Shown piece after piece: positions 5,659-5,897 of a stretch of DNA of 5,897 nucleotides. The stretch comes from JAGLSB01 sp023135955. GTDB taxonomy: Bacteria > Bacteroidota > Bacteroidia > Bacteroidales > GCA-2748055. The number at the start of each line of letters is the position of its first letter. The first letter of the stretch is position 1. Under the pieces are notes generated by a model. The model was not told the origin of the DNA. It was given only the letters and a program-made list of their open reading frames with translations, and did no database searches. A program made the position numbers and the translations under genes. The stretch lies in contig DAOVIO010000218.1 in the NCBI GenBank assembly GCA_030673645.1, forward strand, positions 1 through 5,897, given 5' to 3'.

Positions 5659-5669
5659 GTAAAAAAACG

Positions 5670-5876
5670 ATGCAAACTGATTATAATGCAAAATATTGGA
5701 GATCTAGATCTGTAAGAAGAAATGCCGAAAACAAGGAGCTGAAAAAAAGAATAAAAGAACTTAAGGCTGGTAGGGAAAATTGGAAAAGAAAGTATATGCT
5801 TAATAGAGATCGATTATTAAAAGTTGAAAAAGAACTTAACTTTATAAAAAAAACGATAGGAAAAATCATTTTTTGA
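5670..5876 (+). CDS. Small basic coiled-coil protein, probable first ORF of a transposable element
   Basis: The 68-residue protein is very rich in Lys, Arg and Glu and almost entirely helical. It opens with YNAKYWRSRSVRRNAENKEL (5-24), followed by KKRIKELKAGRENWKRKYM (25-43), and the heptad-like pattern continues to about residue 62. I know this type of short protein as an N-terminal or upstream partner of DDE transposases in Bacteroidota and some other phyla, with the transposase directly downstream; this is recollection, not a search. A new ATG (5877) follows the TGA stop with no gap, and the last codons hold an A8 run suited to frameshifting. Both fit a two-ORF element. No terminal inverted repeat could be fixed. 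It could also be a free-standing coiled-coil protein. Confidence 0.65.
   Translation: MQTDYNAKYWRSRSVRRNAENKELKKRIKELKAGRENWKRKYMLNRDRLLKVEKELNFIKKTIGKIIF
5846..5853 (+). promoter_or_regulatory. A8 run, candidate -1 frameshift or transcript-slippage site
   Basis: The zero frame reads ATA AAA AAA ACG, so the run presents A-AAA-AAA in the register that allows two tRNAs to slip back one base. After a -1 slip the frame reads NDRKNHFLNDTKEHP and stays open to the window end, bypassing the TGA at 5874. Several insertion sequences make their full transposase from such A-runs. Whether this one does cannot be shown from the 44 bases that follow. Confidence 0.35.
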
Positions 5877-5897
5877 ATGACACTAAAGAACACCCTA
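5877..5897 (+). CDS. Possible start of a second ORF, cut by the window end
   Basis: ATG at 5877 follows the TGA of the coiled-coil gene directly and in the same frame; seven codons (MTLKNTL) are visible. In a two-ORF element this would be the transposase if it is made by reinitiation rather than frameshifting. The alternative -1 frame through the same bases is also open, so at most one of the two is real. Too little is visible to identify it. Confidence 0.25.

Noticed and set aside
5681..5893. Minus-strand open frame of 70 codons rich in Phe and Ser
   Set aside because: It is the antisense shadow of the Lys/Glu-rich coiled-coil gene.

Overview
The window is AT-rich and looks chromosomal, from a member of the Bacteroidota. 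Three things support this. The best promoter fits the TTTG-N20-TAnnTTTG pattern of that phylum. Start codons generally lack a well-placed Shine-Dalgarno sequence. The antitoxin/PIN pair and the AAA ATPase with a DUF4143-type C-terminus are of kinds common in those genomes. Genus and species cannot be told from this sequence.

Layout. Bases 1-125 hold five head-to-tail 23-bp units in two alternating versions, read here as the multi-repeat end of an insertion sequence (IS21-like architecture) whose body lies left of the window. This end abuts, and appears to have cut, a penicillin-binding-protein/class C beta-lactamase-like serine hydrolase exactly at its SxxK motif: the lysine remains but the serine codon is lost. 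The remnant stays open to 1230 and is followed by a strong, probably bidirectional, hairpin terminator. Convergent to it on the minus strand is a two-gene toxin-antitoxin module (RHH-like antitoxin 1945-2193, PIN-domain toxin 1518-1943) with a recognisable promoter carrying repeats that could be its operator. Upstream of that, also on the minus strand, is an AAA ATPase/DUF4143 gene (2485-3639). A divergent plus-strand pair follows: a 72-residue two-helix membrane protein (3922-4140) and, one base later, a sodium:solute symporter (4142-5548). The two probably form one transport unit. At the right edge a small, highly charged coiled-coil gene (5670-5876) resembles the first ORF of a transposable element. 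It ends with an A8 slippery run, and its partner would lie beyond the window.

The window therefore reads as a patchwork: mobile-element sequence at each edge, with a broken hydrolase, a toxin-antitoxin module, a lone ATPase and a transport operon between. Only the antitoxin-toxin pair and the small protein-symporter pair look functionally coupled. The most unusual points are the IS junction inside a catalytic motif with an open chimeric frame, the structured toxin-antitoxin promoter, and the possible -1 frameshift site in the right-edge gene. I do not see a clearly new multi-gene system.
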